Shown here: piece after piece, positions 1-10,553 of the stretch
Numbering within the stretch: position 1 is the first letter of the stretch
Layout: each line of letters starts with the position of its first letter
Program-made: the position numbers and the translations under genes
Notes under the pieces: model-generated
Databases searched by the model: none
What the model saw: the letters and a program-made list of their open reading frames with translations, nothing else
What the model was told of the DNA's origin: nothing
NCBI GenBank assembly: GCA_003427395.1
Contig: BFEA01000012.1
Location: 757,384-778,959 of the forward strand
Origin: Chara braunii
Lineage: Eukaryota > Streptophyta > Charophyceae > Charales > Characeae
Reading direction: 5' to 3'
Length of the DNA: 21,576 bases

Positions 1-835
1 CACAACACTGGACATGCACATGGGAGTTCACACATGAGAAGCCAAATCGATATACAATTCACACATGACGATGTCGTCCCCCAAATTATCATCAATATAC
101 AAGAGTGTTCGTCACCAGCGGTTCTGTTGCACACCACACACGCAGCGGTTCTCAAACAGGTGGCGGCTATGCCTTCTCTTCCCCTCTTTCTCTCTCTCAC
201 TGTTCTCTCTCTGACTTGGTCCTCTCTGACTCACTCTCTCTGTCTCTTCCTCTCCACTTACTCGGGATCGTCACACTGGATACACCTACTCAGGTACACA
301 GGACACCTTGGCGGCTATGGCCGCTGTCACCTTCCTCTACCCCTAGCTATGGTGTCACTCGTGTGTGCCCCCTTCCTCCCTGGGCACTCAGTTCCCAAGT
401 TGCCTTAATGCACAAGCAGCAGCAGCGCTTCCGCATCTCGCAACTGAACAAGTGACGAATCGTTGCACTGTAGCAGCTTTATATAGGACTTGGTTGGGCT
501 CCGCTTGGCTTGGCTTGGCCTGCTTCAGACTGGTACCAGACGGCCGCGGCCTGTCTGCTGCAAACATTTTGTCGGTCCGGTAGCGTCTGGACTTTCCTGG
601 GACATGCTGCAAAATTGAACTTGGGACTGTCGGACTTGGACTGGATGTTTCAAGACTTTCTTGTCGGGTACTGGACAGACTCCAACCGACCTATGACGTT
701 TTGGTACCGACACCTACCGACCTAGGACACATCGGCCCCTGGATCCTACGACCTACCCTACGGGATGGCCCTGGGACGTGGGTGTGGTCGGGACCTTTGG
801 AACGGGACTGAGAGTCTGCAGCGTGAATCCTTTCA
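1..835 (-). repeat. Element A 3' LTR (partial at window edge)
   Basis: It aligns with 7853-8723 at a fixed offset, with only two compensating single-base indels (near 595-600 and 655-660). By eye the two copies differ at about 50 positions, roughly 94% identity. On the plus strand the repeat ends in TTTCA at 835, matching the TGAAA that opens the right copy and giving the usual TG...CA termini with a 5-bp inverted repeat. About 36 nt of its beginning are missing. Confidence 0.93.
477..485 (-). promoter_or_regulatory. TATA box in the element A 3' LTR
   Basis: The minus strand reads TATATAAAG, a strong TATA-box match, about 350 nt from the LTR's transcriptional 5' end. The equivalent site in the other LTR (8365-8374) is also TATA-rich. 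This is where a Pol II promoter at the U3/R border would be expected. The call rests on motif and position only. Confidence 0.5.
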
Positions 836-845
836 CTCCCGCCGG
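836..845 (-). other. Element A polypurine tract
   Basis: On the minus strand the bases immediately before the 3' LTR read CCGGCGGGAG, a purine-rich run abutting the LTR start TGAAAGG. This is the expected position and composition for the plus-strand priming site of reverse transcription. The run is short and interrupted by a C, so it may be partly decayed. Confidence 0.55.
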
Positions 846-879
846 CCTAAATGCGAGGTCCTCCGAGAAAATCCTAACT

Positions 880-2387
880 TTATGGATCATACACATTTAC
901 TCCCCGCCTAGCCCTTTCATAATAGGAGAAAATGTGAGGGGCTGTTTGTATCAGTTCCTCCCTGGGAAACCAGCCGTCCTCGCTGGGTTCCTGATAGGCA
1001 AATCTGACCTTATATTGTCTTTGAGGTCTCCCTCGGCGACCAGTTCGGAACGTATCTTCAGCGACTATCTTATCTACGTCATGCTTCCCATCCATATCTG
1101 GAGGTATCATAGAACATCGAGAGGGAAACTGGCCGTTCGTGATGCAGGGAAGAAACTTAGAGGCGTGGAATACCGGGTATGTGTGCAGGTGGGGTGGAAT
1201 CTCAATAGTGTAGGACGGACCATCTGCCTCCCCCTTGATATCTAGGACTTGCCATGGCCCTCTGTATGCGGGTAACAACTTCTGTGAGATTCCCTTTTCT
1301 GGGATGAACTCCTTAGACTTGACCCAGACAAGATCACCTACCGCAAAATGTGACGGACGTCGGTGTTTGTTAGCTTGCTCTATCATGTAATGCTGGGCCT
1401 TCCGGATGTTCTTCTTGGCCTGCTCCAGATCTTTCTCATATTGAATGGCAAATTCCCTTGTACCGGGTGGCAGTCTTTGAATCTGATCTGGGTTCAGACA
1501 GTCAATTGGGCGCCTAGGTTGCCAACCCTTGTGCAGCTCGTTCGGCGTGCGTGCAGTCGACAGATGCACCGAATTGTTGTACGCGGCCTGCAATTTGGGA
1601 AGACGCTCATCCCAGTCGATCTGATCGGGGCTAATGTACATGCAAAGCACTTGCTGAAGCAGCGTATTCATCTGCTTGGTCTGGCCGTTAGTTTCCGGAT
1701 GTCTGCCGGAAGACATTGTCAATTTCGACCCATACACCTTCATCAACTTCTGCCAGTGCTCGCCCATGAACCTACTGTCTCTATCACTGACTATCGACAG
1801 CGGGTGCCCATAATCTTTAACTCACTGATTGAAAAACTCCCTAGTCACTAAACCGGTCTTTGCTTCTGCGGGCAGCGGAAAAAAAACAGCAAATTTAATA
1901 AATCTGTCTACCACAACCATCACTTGGCTTTTCCCGTTTCTGCTTTTGACCTGCGTGTCCATGAAGTCGATCTACACGGACTCACCGGGACCGGACGGGA
2001 CAGGTAATGGCCTCAACAGGCCCAGTGGAGACTGTGTGGAACTTTTGTTCCGCTGGCACACTTGACAACCCTGGATGTAAGTAATGCAGTCGTGTTTCAT
2101 GCCAACCCAGGTATAGGACCGTAGGAGATTTGCGTACGTTTTCCTCCAACCGAAATGGCCCTCAGTGTCGTGACACTCCCCTAAAATCAGACTTTTGATA
2201 GCCTCGTTATTGGGAATGCACAGTCTGTCAAACCGGTCGGTCTTCTCAAACAAGAGCCTGTCAGTTACTCTGTAATCTGGGACTGCATGTGGTGTTGTCT
2301 GCACTTTTCTGATTAGCTCGTTGTAAACGGGATCGTCAACATATGCAGCTCTAATCTGTTGCTGCAGTTCGGTGCCTGTGTCCAAGT
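880..2387 (-). pseudogene. Element A integrase with C-terminal chromodomain (broken)
   Basis: C-terminal part of Pol, which would insert the cDNA into the host genome. A linker after RNase H leads into an HHCC zinc-binding domain (HDTEGHFG, then CQVC near 2090-2180), the catalytic core (IDFMD near 1960; SDRDSRF near 1770; the NGQTKQMN segment near 1670), a GPY/F-type module (YRGPWQVL near 1250) and a chromodomain at about 890-1080 (core QYKVRF, then GWFPREEL). A TAG at 1972-1974 interrupts the start of the core and a TGA at 1822-1824 sits where Trp is expected before VKDYG. The third catalytic acidic residue, 35 residues after the second Asp, is Lys (AAG) instead of Glu. The frame differs from RT, so a frameshift lies near 2385. 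It ends in TAA at 880-882. Family assignment is firm; the gene is non-functional. Confidence 0.93.
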
Positions 2388-4508
2388 TACGATAGCACCG
2401 AAAAAGTATGTGCGTCTACTCAAAGCGTCTGTGACAACGTTGTATTTCCCTTTTACCGGCTTCAACTCGAAGTCAAATTGGTCTATCTCCCCAGCCCACT
2501 TAGTCAACTTAGGGGTCATCCGGGCCTGGGTCTTTAACCAACGTAGAGTCTCGTGGTCAGAATAGACCTTGAAGTGCCTACCTAGGAGGTAGTGTCGCCA
2601 GTGGCGTAATGCTTCTCTCAAGACGAACAATTCACCTTTGTATGTCGACGCAGCGACCTTCTCGCTAGGCAATCTACACGACATGAACTCTACTGGCCTG
2701 TACCCCTCTCCATCATTCTGCTGGAGTACAGCGCCAATGCTGTATTGGCTCGCGTCCGTAGTGACGAGGAATGGCAGGGACGGATACTCGATCAGTGCCT
2801 TTTTCAGCTTCTTGAAGGCTGATGTACAGTCCTTATCCCAACTCCAGACTGTTTCCTTTCTCAGGAGTTTGCGCAGCGGGGCCGCAATCATGGTGAAGTT
2901 CCATACGAACTTGCGATAATAATTGGCTAATCCTAGGAATGACCGCAGCTCAGTCAACGTGCGCGGTGTTGGCCAATCTCGGATTGCTGCTATCTTTGCG
3001 TCCTCGGGTCTAATTCCATCTCCATCCAACACATGGCCTAAGTATAGAACCTGACGCTTAGCCCATTCACACTTCTTCGGGTTCACCTTGAACTTCGCAG
3101 AGCGCACCTTTTCTGTGAACAAACGCAAATGCTGCTTGTGCTCCTCTAAAGTCTTACTAAAAATCAGAATGTCATCTAAATAAACCACTACAAACTTATC
3201 CAGCCATTCACGGAAGAGATCATTCATGCATCTCTGGAATGTGGCAGGGGCATTTGTCAGACCAAACGGCATGACCACAAACTCGTAGTGGCCGTAGCGA
3301 GTCCTAACGCGAGTCCTAAAAGCGGTCTTGTGCTGGTCTTTGGGCTGTACCTCTATCTGTTGGTAGCCCGACTTCAGGTCAATCTTGGAAAAATACTTGC
3401 AGCCCTGCACTCTATCCAGCAAGTCATCTATCCGCGGCAAAGGTTCAGTATTCTTCCCTGTAATCGCATTCAGCCCCCAGTAATCTATGCACATGCGCAG
3501 TTCGCCTTCCTTCTTAGGCACAAATAGGACCGGTGCGCCATACGGTGAGGAGTTGGGCTTTATCCAGCCTTTTTCTGTTAGTTCATTGAGTTGCTTGCGC
3601 AGCTCGTCGAGTTCTTTGGGAGACATTCGATAAATCGGTCCCTTGGGAATTCTGCTACCGGGCGCGATCTCTATCCGGTGCTTAATCTCTCTCTCGACTA
3701 CTCCTGTCGGGCTCTCTCCCACATCCGCAAACTCTTCCAGCAGTTTCTCGACTTCTGTCGGTGTAGGGATCTCCTCCTTTTTGCCTTCGCTTACCGGTCT
3801 AACGTATGCTACGAAGACTTGGTCAACCCAATCGGCCTTAACCACATTCCTGGCAAACGCATAGGCACTCATACAGCAAATGGACAAACTAGACTCCTCT
3901 CCAGACTCATGGAACAGCCGCAATTTCTTTTTACCTCCCTGCGGACTAGGCAGCCAGCACTCGTGTTCACCCATTTTTACATCGGCTTGTGCGGCCTCTC
4001 CCCAATCTGTCCCTAAGATGATGTCAAAAGGTAGGTTATCCTCAGCTAAGAGGGTCAGGGAATGCAAAACTTTTTCAACCTAATTCCCCCCCTCCAACCG
4101 GAAGTATGCCTTAATCCCTTCGACGTACTCCTCAACTCTCATTTCACGATTATCTGCCAGTCTGCTCATGACCGGCTCGTCCAATTTTTGAACCATCATG
4201 CCGAGGTGCATCTTCTTCAGTCCCCTTCGGCTAATGTAACCGTGCGTCGATCCACTATCAACTAACGCGCCTACTCGCTCTCTACCAATCTCCACATTTG
4301 CTAATATAAGTTGCCCTTTACTCTTCTTCTTCATTTCCGCCCAAGCTTTGCGATGAGCAATCAGCTCATCACCGATGCCTGCGAGGGAATCACCCAGAGA
4401 GACCCTAGCACAAGCGATCTCTGGACAGCTAACTGGGTGAGGGTCTACATCAGTCTCTGTCGTTGGGGCCTTCAGACAGGAGGGTGCCTGTTTTGCGCGC
4501 GCTTTTGT
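2313..4508 (-). pseudogene. Element A protease-reverse transcriptase-RNase H (broken)
   Basis: N-terminal part of Pol. The aspartic protease shows ALVDSGSTHGYIS near 4260 and the later ILGTDW near 4010; a TAG at 4080-4082 interrupts it in frame. RT follows: VLFVPKKEGELRMCIDYWGLN near 3500, [35 protein letters not shown] near 3260, and the catalytic box YLDDILIFSK near 3180 is intact. RNase H has its first Asp in TTDASQYSIGAVLQ near 2750 and ends with DALSRR near 2410. The Arg usual in DYRGLN is Trp here, fitting CGG to TGG. The frame opens just after TGA/TAG codons at 4509-4514, in a different frame from gag. It loses register near 2385, where the linker continues one frame away; a net one-base deletion would explain this. 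Confidence 0.94.
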
Positions 4509-4552
4509 CTATCAGTCTATGTCTGAAGGCCCAGTAGGAGCGACTGCTACTC

Positions 4553-6751
4553 CTATTGACTGTTCTCTTTTGGGTGGCGGTAATCAGGGCAGAAACAGAC
4601 AATGTGGTTGGGATCACCGCATTTGAGGCATTGATCTGCCTTCAGCCTCTTCTCCCACAATGACTTTTTTATACCCATTTCCTTCCAAGGTTCGCCATCA
4701 GCAATCCCTGGATGTGCTGGCCATGGTCTGTTTCCTCTACCCCTTCTGCCTGTGGAGGATCCGCGTCCACCTTGCGGGGAACCATAACCCCTACCTCCCT
4801 CGTAGGAGCTACCTTCCTTGCTACTCCCCTGGGTGCCACATCCTCGTCCTCCACCTCTTCCTCGGCCTCCTCCTCCTCGGCCTCTTCTTCCTCGGCCTCC
4901 TCTTCCTCCTTGTCGCCCTCCCCCGCGGGCTGCAACAGCCGCGTAGTCCCTTCCCTGGGCTACTTGGTTGTTGTTAGGCTCTTCCAGTCCGTAGTCTATG
5001 TTCTCAAAGGGTAGTGCTTTGACTCCCCCTCCCTCAAACGTGACCAGAAGGATATCCTTTCCCTCTATGCTGCCTGTGATTGTCTTATTCTTCCACCTTC
5101 CTCCTTTCTACAGGTCTTTCCAGTAATGACAGTAATTTGCTTCCATCAGGAAGCCGGCCTGATCCACGGCGATTTTGCTAAACTTCTCATAAGTCATGCC
5201 CTCCTCCTTCGTACGGGGGTACAGTGTGGTCCTAAGGGGATCAGGCATCGCTCTCGTGAAGTTGTTCAGGATATGAGTGGGAGTTAATCCATGACCAGGG
5301 CACTGGAGCAGTTCGTCCATGGTAGCTTTAAGGGCAGCTACACTCTTCCACTTCCTATCAGCAATATTCAAAATCAAGTGCTCTGTGCATCGGGTCAGGT
5401 TCTTGTCTTCGAATCTTTCCTTTAGTGCCTTCAAAAAGTCTTCTATGAGCATGCGTTTAGAGTATTATACCATGGATGTGCATCCTGCTTCCTTCATCAC
5501 ACAGATGGGGAAATTGGCGGCATCCCCACCAAGACATGAACTCGCCATCAGAACACTGTCCCAATAGGGAATCAGTTGTGCGTATAGATAAGTGCCCATA
5601 TGTGCTTCCCACTGGTAGAAATTCTCTTCTTTTCTTCCAATGTATGTCCAGGGAAGCTTCACCTTCATCTTCTTCCTTCTCTCACCCCCTTCAGACTGAT
5701 TAGGATCTGGCTTTCTGTCCCCCTCCTTCTTAGGATCTTCGTTGCCGTCTCCTCCACCGTCTCCACCTCCACTACTAATTCGTGCTCTCACAGTGGCGAT
5801 AGTGTCGACCAATTTGGAGGTAAATATACCCTCTAACTGTTGGGCATACCCCTCAACACGTTCATCGACGCGGTGGGCAGCGACACTCATATAATCATTC
5901 CAGGTGCCCTTGAATTCGTGATTGTGCTGCTCGAGTCGGGCGACTAACTTATTTATGGCGGCAAGCTCCTAATTAATGTGCAACAGGGCTTGGACCACAA
6001 GGGTACGGTCATCTTTCCATTCCCCTTCACGTCTCGTTTGTTCCTTCTGTTGGCGTTCGATCTCTTCCCCTTCAACCTTTAACCTCCTTTTCTCCTCCAT
6101 CTCAGCCCTCTTCTTCACCAGGAAGTTCAGGAACCGCTGGTGTAACTCGTGTTCCCTCTCTTGCGCCAGCAGTTCTCTCTCTGCATCATCTTCTACCACC
6201 TCCAACTTCACTGTCAGCTCAGCCCTCTCGGCCTCTGACTCTTCTGCCCACTCATCCTTTCTTAACCCAAACTTCTCCATCCATGTCTGGGTGTCGACAG
6301 GGTATAAGTGTAGTTGACTGAACTCCCCCCTTTCTGTTCGCACACCTTCTCCACCTCCGTGCCTGGGGTCTACCAGTCTTTCCACCTTTCCTTCTTGTCG
6401 TTCTTCATCTTTTTCTTTTTCTTCTTCAACCACTTCCACCTCTTGCTTTTGTTTCTCCAGAATCTTCAACTTCTCCGCCAATTCCTTCCTCTCCTTCTCC
6501 AATTTTTCTTTTTCTTCCTCTTTCTTCTTTCTCCTCTCCTCCTTTTCCTTCTCCTTCTCCTTCTCCTTCTCCGCCAGCCTCCTATCTATCTCGGCTTGCT
6601 GTTCGGTGGTAAAAGGTTGCGTTGACCTCCCAGAGCGGCTCACCACGTGCATGTCGAAGGTCCGTGCAAACCCCAGCGGGAAAAGAAATCGGAGGAGGGG
6701 TCCCCAAATTGTGGAGAGGGTCAGAAAACCAAACATTGGGTAGTCATCCAT
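4553..6751 (-). pseudogene. Element A Gag polyprotein (broken by three internal stops)
   Basis: Structural protein of the virus-like particle. All segments lie in one minus-strand frame, interrupted by TAG at 5969-5971, TAA at 5465-5467 and TAG at 5108-5110, and ended by TAG at 4553-4555. Order: a long charged coiled-coil region (Glu/Lys/Arg repeats, about 6300-6600), a capsid-like section (TYLYAQLIPYWDS near 5580; FLKALKERFEDKN near 5430; LRTTLYPRTKEEGMTYEKF near 5210), an Arg/Gly-rich RGG tract (about 4760-4930), then one CCHC zinc knuckle, CLKCGDPNHIVCFC, near 4580-4620 (spacing C-X2-C-X4-H-X4-C). The first ATG of the open frame is at 6751, but ATG at 6652 (MHVVSRSGRSTQ) just before the coiled coil is an equally good start. 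Gag and Pol frames differ. RNA binding by knuckle and RGG tract is inferred from family knowledge. Confidence 0.85.
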
Positions 6752-7836
6752 GCTGAAGTTTTGGCACAGTAAGTAGACTCCGCCTTCTCACCACTTAGAC
6801 CTAACCTCACACTTAACCAACTCTCAACACTTACACCAATCCCAACACTTACTATTTTTTAGGGCCTGACTATCTACTGCCCTTCCCACATCTATCACTA
6901 CAGCTCTCTTCCAATTCCGGTGGGCAACCGACAGTTTAAGGTCAGCCAGCATAGACCTATTTAACGACGCAAACAGGACGTCGAGCCCACCACGGAAGAG
7001 TGCTCTCAAGACTTAGACTGGTCCCTCACTGATTGCAGCGGTTTTGGGTATAACAACCACCAGCGATTAGCCAGCCGGTCAGTACCGGTCCTTGGGGGGT
7101 CTCCCTGGCGTCCTCAACTGGTGGACCTTACGTCTCACCCCTACTTCCCCCGTGCATTGTACAGTTGGCGAACCCTACTGACTCTCTACAACTCCTCACT
7201 GTGTCTCTTAGAATCTTCAGTTGCACGTCGGTCAGTACCGGTCATTGGGCATAGCCGGGTTGTTTTACGAGCACCCGCCGCTCTTGCCCATGCTCCCTAC
7301 TGGGTCCAAAGATACATCCAGCTGCCGAGTTGCTACCCTAGACCGACCTACATCACTCACGAGACTTTCACTCTCACTGGATTAGGGTCCCACTGGGTAC
7401 CTATGCCCCCAGGTAGGCCGACAACCCTAACCACTTCCCCACAAGGGGGAAGGGCCTTTCCTCCACGAGAGATCGGTCTCTGACGTCAAGCAACGGGCAG
7501 ATCCCCTATGACTTGCAAACTCAAATTAACATGATGACATCAACGGAATTTCGACTTTTGCAACAGAGGTCACCAAGAAAGCGTGTGGGAAGATACCATT
7601 CACAACAACATACAGACTGCAAAATTGACAAGGCCAATGCAGCGAAGCACTTCACTAGTAAACGTTCCGCCAATGAAGCTCCTCGCTCGCAGGTACATCT
7701 TCTTCTAGCTCCTTGTGATGCCCCTTCTACTTCGGCCCTCAACTTTGTCAAACCCTAATCTCTTTTTTTCTTTTTTTTAGAGTCGCCGGCCTTCTTCCTT
7801 GCCAGCATCTTCAACCCTGAGCGGATGCAGCGGGAA
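6752..7836 (-). other. Element A 5' leader, no gene seen
   Basis: This stretch of about 1.1 kb lies between primer site and gag. No frame in it resembles a known protein. A purine-rich run (AAAAAAAAGAAAAAAAGAGA on the minus strand, about 7760-7780) sits near the primer site. The 15-mer CGGTCAGTACCGGTC occurs exactly twice (7076-7090 and 7229-7243). Plus-strand frames here look like chance openings. Confidence 0.6.
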
Positions 7837-7851
7837 CCAGCTCCGATACCA
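7837..7851 (-). other. Element A primer-binding site (initiator Met tRNA type)
   Basis: The minus strand reads TGGTATCGGAGCTGG, one base after the 5' LTR end. The first 12 bases match the common plant initiator-Met primer site TGGTATCAGAGC except for G at position 8. The site fixes the orientation and the inner edge of the 5' LTR. Confidence 0.88.
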
Positions 7852-7852
7852 C

Positions 7853-8723
7853 TGAAATGAGCCAAGTACTCGCCATGCACAATCTCACCACAACACTGGA
7901 CATGCACATGGGAGTTCACACATGAGAAGCCAAATCGATATACAATTCACACATGACGATGTCGTCCCCCAAATTATCATCAANATACAAGAGTGTTCGT
8001 CACCAGCGGTTCTGTTGCACACCACACACACAGCGGTTCTCAAAGAGGTGGCGACTATGCCTTCTCTTCCCCTATTTCTCTCTCTCATTGTTCTCTCTCT
8101 GACTTGTTCCGCTCTGACTCACTCTCTTTGTCTCTTCCTCTCCCCTTACTCTGGATCGTCACCCTCGATACACCTACTCGAGTACACAGGACACCTTGGC
8201 GGCTATGGCCGCTGTCACCTTCCTCTACCCCTAGCTATGGTGTCACTCATGTGTGCCCCCTTCCTCCCTGGGCACTCAGTTCCCAAGTTGCCTTAACGCA
8301 CAAGTAGCAGCAGCGCTTCCGCATCTCGCAACTGAACAAGTGATGAACCGTTGCATTGTAGCAGCTATATATATGACTTGGTTGGGTTCCCCTTGGCTTG
8401 GCTTGGCCTGCTTCAGACCGGTACCGGTCGGCCGCGGCCTGTCTGCTGCAAACATTTTGTCGGTCCAGTAGCTTCGGACTCTTATGGGACATGCTGCAAA
8501 ATTAAACTTGAGACTGTCGGACTTGGACTGGATGCTTCAAGACTTTTCTTGTCGGGTACCGGACAGACTCCTACCCACCTATGACGTTTTGGTACCGACA
8601 CCTACCGACTTAGGACACGTCGGCCGCTAGATCCTACGACCTACCCTACGGGATGGCCCTAGGGCGTGGGTGTGGTCGGGATCTTTGGAACGGGACTGAG
8701 AGTATGCAGCATGAATCCTTTCA
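7853..8723 (-). repeat. Element A 5' LTR, complete (871 bp)
   Basis: On the plus strand it opens TGAAATGA and closes CCTTTCA, giving TG...CA ends with a 5-bp terminal inverted repeat. It is bounded on the left by the primer site and on the right by unrelated spacer. It pairs with 1-835. One undetermined base lies at 7984. A CT-rich stretch (8060-8150) and the TATA-like site sit within it. Confidence 0.94.
8365..8374 (-). promoter_or_regulatory. TATA box in the element A 5' LTR
   Basis: The minus strand reads TATATATAG at the position matching the TATA box in the other LTR. Transcription would run leftward through R-U5 into the primer site about 520 nt away. A 14-bp palindrome (8416-8429) lies about 45 bp upstream. 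This is a motif-based call. Confidence 0.5.
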
Positions 8724-9175
8724 CTGTAAAGGATAAATGAAAAAAGAGCTAGAGGGCCTATATTAATTGGCCAGAGTTGCATAATGGGGTTGTTGGGTTC
8801 AAATCCCCTAATGAATCTCCGTTTGCATGGTATGCATAGTTTGTGCATGGAGACGATAATCGACATTGACAACCCCAAATAGCATTAGCAGAACCTTTGC
8901 TAACTAGAAACTGGTAGTGCATGCCAGGAGAGGGGGCGCTTGATTTCCCCAATTCCACCTTGGGGAAGGACAAAGTTATCCTGACGTAGCAAGGTTCTTA
9001 TAGCACCAAGCACCAGCATACGTGTAGGCATTTAGTCATATAGACAGACTAGATTCCGGTCAGCACTTATAGCGCACAAGTGAGTTACCACTAGACCTCG
9101 GTTTAGTGCCACTCTACTGCATCGCCAGTCCTACTGGCAACAGAGTTTTGAATTAAAAGCGAGAAAAAGAACTAT
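8724..9175. other. Spacer between elements A and B, no gene
   Basis: This unique-looking stretch lies between the right end of A and the left end of B. I see no credible coding frame. The segment at 8769-8806 resembles a degenerate tRNA-derived promoter: an A-box-like TGGCCAGAGTTG followed by a B-box-like GGTTCAAATCC at 8796-8806. It does not fold into a complete tRNA by eye. Confidence 0.5.
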
Positions 9176-10539
9176 TGTGTTACGATCCTGGTCACTTCCA
9201 AAGTGCAAATTCACAATGAAAGACAATGCCACCCAATTGCGAAAGAAATGAAAGCACTTGCAAAGAGATAGAGACCAAAGAAGAGAGAAAGACGAAGAAG
9301 AAGAAGAAGAAGAAGAAGAAGAAGAAGAAGAAGAAGATGTACACCAGCAAGACCAATGACAAATCCCCCTTCTCTCTCCACCTTCCTCCTCCTCCTTCAC
9401 TTCGCCAATCCTATTCTTCTTCCAATAATAACAATAACAATGAGTGGATGAGCCAGAATCAATATCCCAAGTTCCCTCTTACTGCTGACACAACAATAGG
9501 TCCACCATAGTTATGGCTTCCCCACTTCTTCCTCCTCTCACATGCCTAGGCTATGGCTCTACGGAGGGCTCTGCCCTCTTGTGCAAAGGACAACGCAAAG
9601 CAGCTATGTCACTGCACTCATGTCCAAAGGACAACCCAAAGCAGCTATGCCACTGCTCACTAAGCCGCCAAGCCTGACTCTGCCTCGAGCGTCCTTGGTG
9701 TGGCATTACCCCAACTGGGGCCTTCTAGATGCAGCACCCAACAAGATGATGATGATGGTGTCCACCAGAGCCAAGTAGGTACCTCGCCACTCTCCTCGTT
9801 CGTCCCCCTTTCTTCCTCCTCCTCAGGCTGGTCTAGCCAGGCTCAGCGCCCAACTGCTCTCCTCCTCCAGGCAGCGCTTCACAAGTCCAGCGCTTGGCTC
9901 CAGCAGCATGTCGCCAATCCTTACATACGGCAAATGAGGAGGAGCTGCTTGCTTCTCCATAAGATATAGCGGCCTACTGGCCTCTTGGGCGGTGACTTTC
10001 TAGGCCGAGCGGCCTCCCACCAACCGGTACTTCCTCCCTTTCGGAGGGAAACATCATGGCAGGCTCTACTATCGTCCGGACAGGCCCTAGACTCAAGCTA
10101 CTTGGACTGGTACCAGCCTACCTCTAACCTACCGCTACTGGGCCTCTAAAAATGCCAACTTTTGTCTTCTTCTGCTCGGCCTCCAGTACCTGACACTTCT
10201 ACCACTACTTGAGTGGTATTGGCCGACCTGCTACTTGAGTGTTTTTCCCCGCTGCTCTAAGTGTCGCGGGCCTACCCCCACTACTTGAGTGTTTTCCCCG
10301 CTGCAACCCTCAAAGTCATGGCCACAAGTAAGTACCGGCCCTGCAGGGCCTTTCAACCAACAAGTACCCTTGCCGGTCACACACACACTCAGCCGACAAG
10401 CACTCAGACAAGGCACGCACACACACACACTGACTTAGAAATCAAAGTAGAATGCAGGAATCTCAGCAAGGCATTCATTCCAGCGGCAAATCCCTTAAAT
10501 CAGGAGTGTTCTCAGTTTGTGTTTTGGCGGGTCATTACA
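9176..10539 (-). repeat. Element B 3' LTR (about 1364 bp)
   Basis: It matches 17516-18398 and then 19653-20132 with frequent single-base differences (about 6 per 100 in the first block). On the plus strand it opens TGTGTTACGATCC (the first TG may be flank; the alternative start is 9178) and closes CATTACA. It contains a GAA microsatellite, and CA-rich runs near 10379-10432. Confidence 0.92.
9294..9336. repeat. GAA/AAG microsatellite in the B 3' LTR
   Basis: About 14 uninterrupted GAA units on the plus strand. The matching tract in the other LTR (17629-17655) has about 9 units, so the array has changed length since insertion. Poly-Lys and poly-Ser frames across it are artefacts of the repeat. 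Confidence 0.95.
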
Positions 10540-10553
10540 TTACCCCCCTCTGA
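10540..10553 (-). other. Element B polypurine tract
   Basis: The minus strand reads CAGAGGGGGGTAA directly before the LTR start TGTAATG. This G/A-rich run is at the expected position for plus-strand priming. Confidence 0.7.

Larger units (their letters stand above)
1..8723 (-). mobile_element. Element A: Ty3/gypsy chromovirus, near complete but inactive
   Basis: An LTR retrotransposon read on the minus strand. Two long direct repeats (1-835 and 7853-8723, constant offset 7888) flank about 7.0 kb of internal sequence holding, in minus-strand order, a primer-binding site, a long leader, gag with zinc knuckle, protease, reverse transcriptase, RNase H, integrase with chromodomain, and a purine-rich tract. 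The order RT-RNase H-integrase is diagnostic of Ty3/gypsy rather than Ty1/copia, and the C-terminal chromodomain places it among chromoviruses. No env-like frame exists: only about 45 nt separate the pol stop from the 3' LTR. The left end lies about 36 nt outside the window, so only the right flank (CTGTA at 8724-8728) of the target duplication is visible. Coding capacity is destroyed by several stops and at least one frameshift. Confidence 0.95.

Noticed and set aside
105-455. Plus-strand frames in the LTR, repeated at 7922-8307
   Set aside because: They are present in both LTR copies and not protected from substitutions, and they lie in a CT-rich LTR region; chance openings.
836-880. An env-like gene after integrase, making A or B a retrovirus-like element
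   Set aside because: Only about 45 nt (A) and about 150 nt (B) separate the pol stop from the 3' LTR, so there is no room for env.
2313-4067. Retron, group II intron or diversity-generating reverse transcriptase
   Set aside because: Flanking protease, RNase H, integrase, chromodomain and LTRs identify a Ty3/gypsy Pol.
4660-5014. Leu/Ser-rich plus-strand frames and a Glu-rich minus-strand frame
   Set aside because: They are shadows of the RGG tract of element A Gag, whose true frame is shown by the flanking capsid and zinc-knuckle sequence.
5976-6625. Ser/Phe/Leu-rich plus-strand frames resembling membrane proteins
   Set aside because: They are antisense to the charged coiled-coil region of Gag; CT-rich DNA yields Leu/Phe/Ser by composition.
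9131-9400. Minus-strand poly-Ser and plus-strand poly-Lys frames across the GAA tract
   Set aside because: They are translations of a trinucleotide microsatellite inside an LTR, with no conserved protein context.
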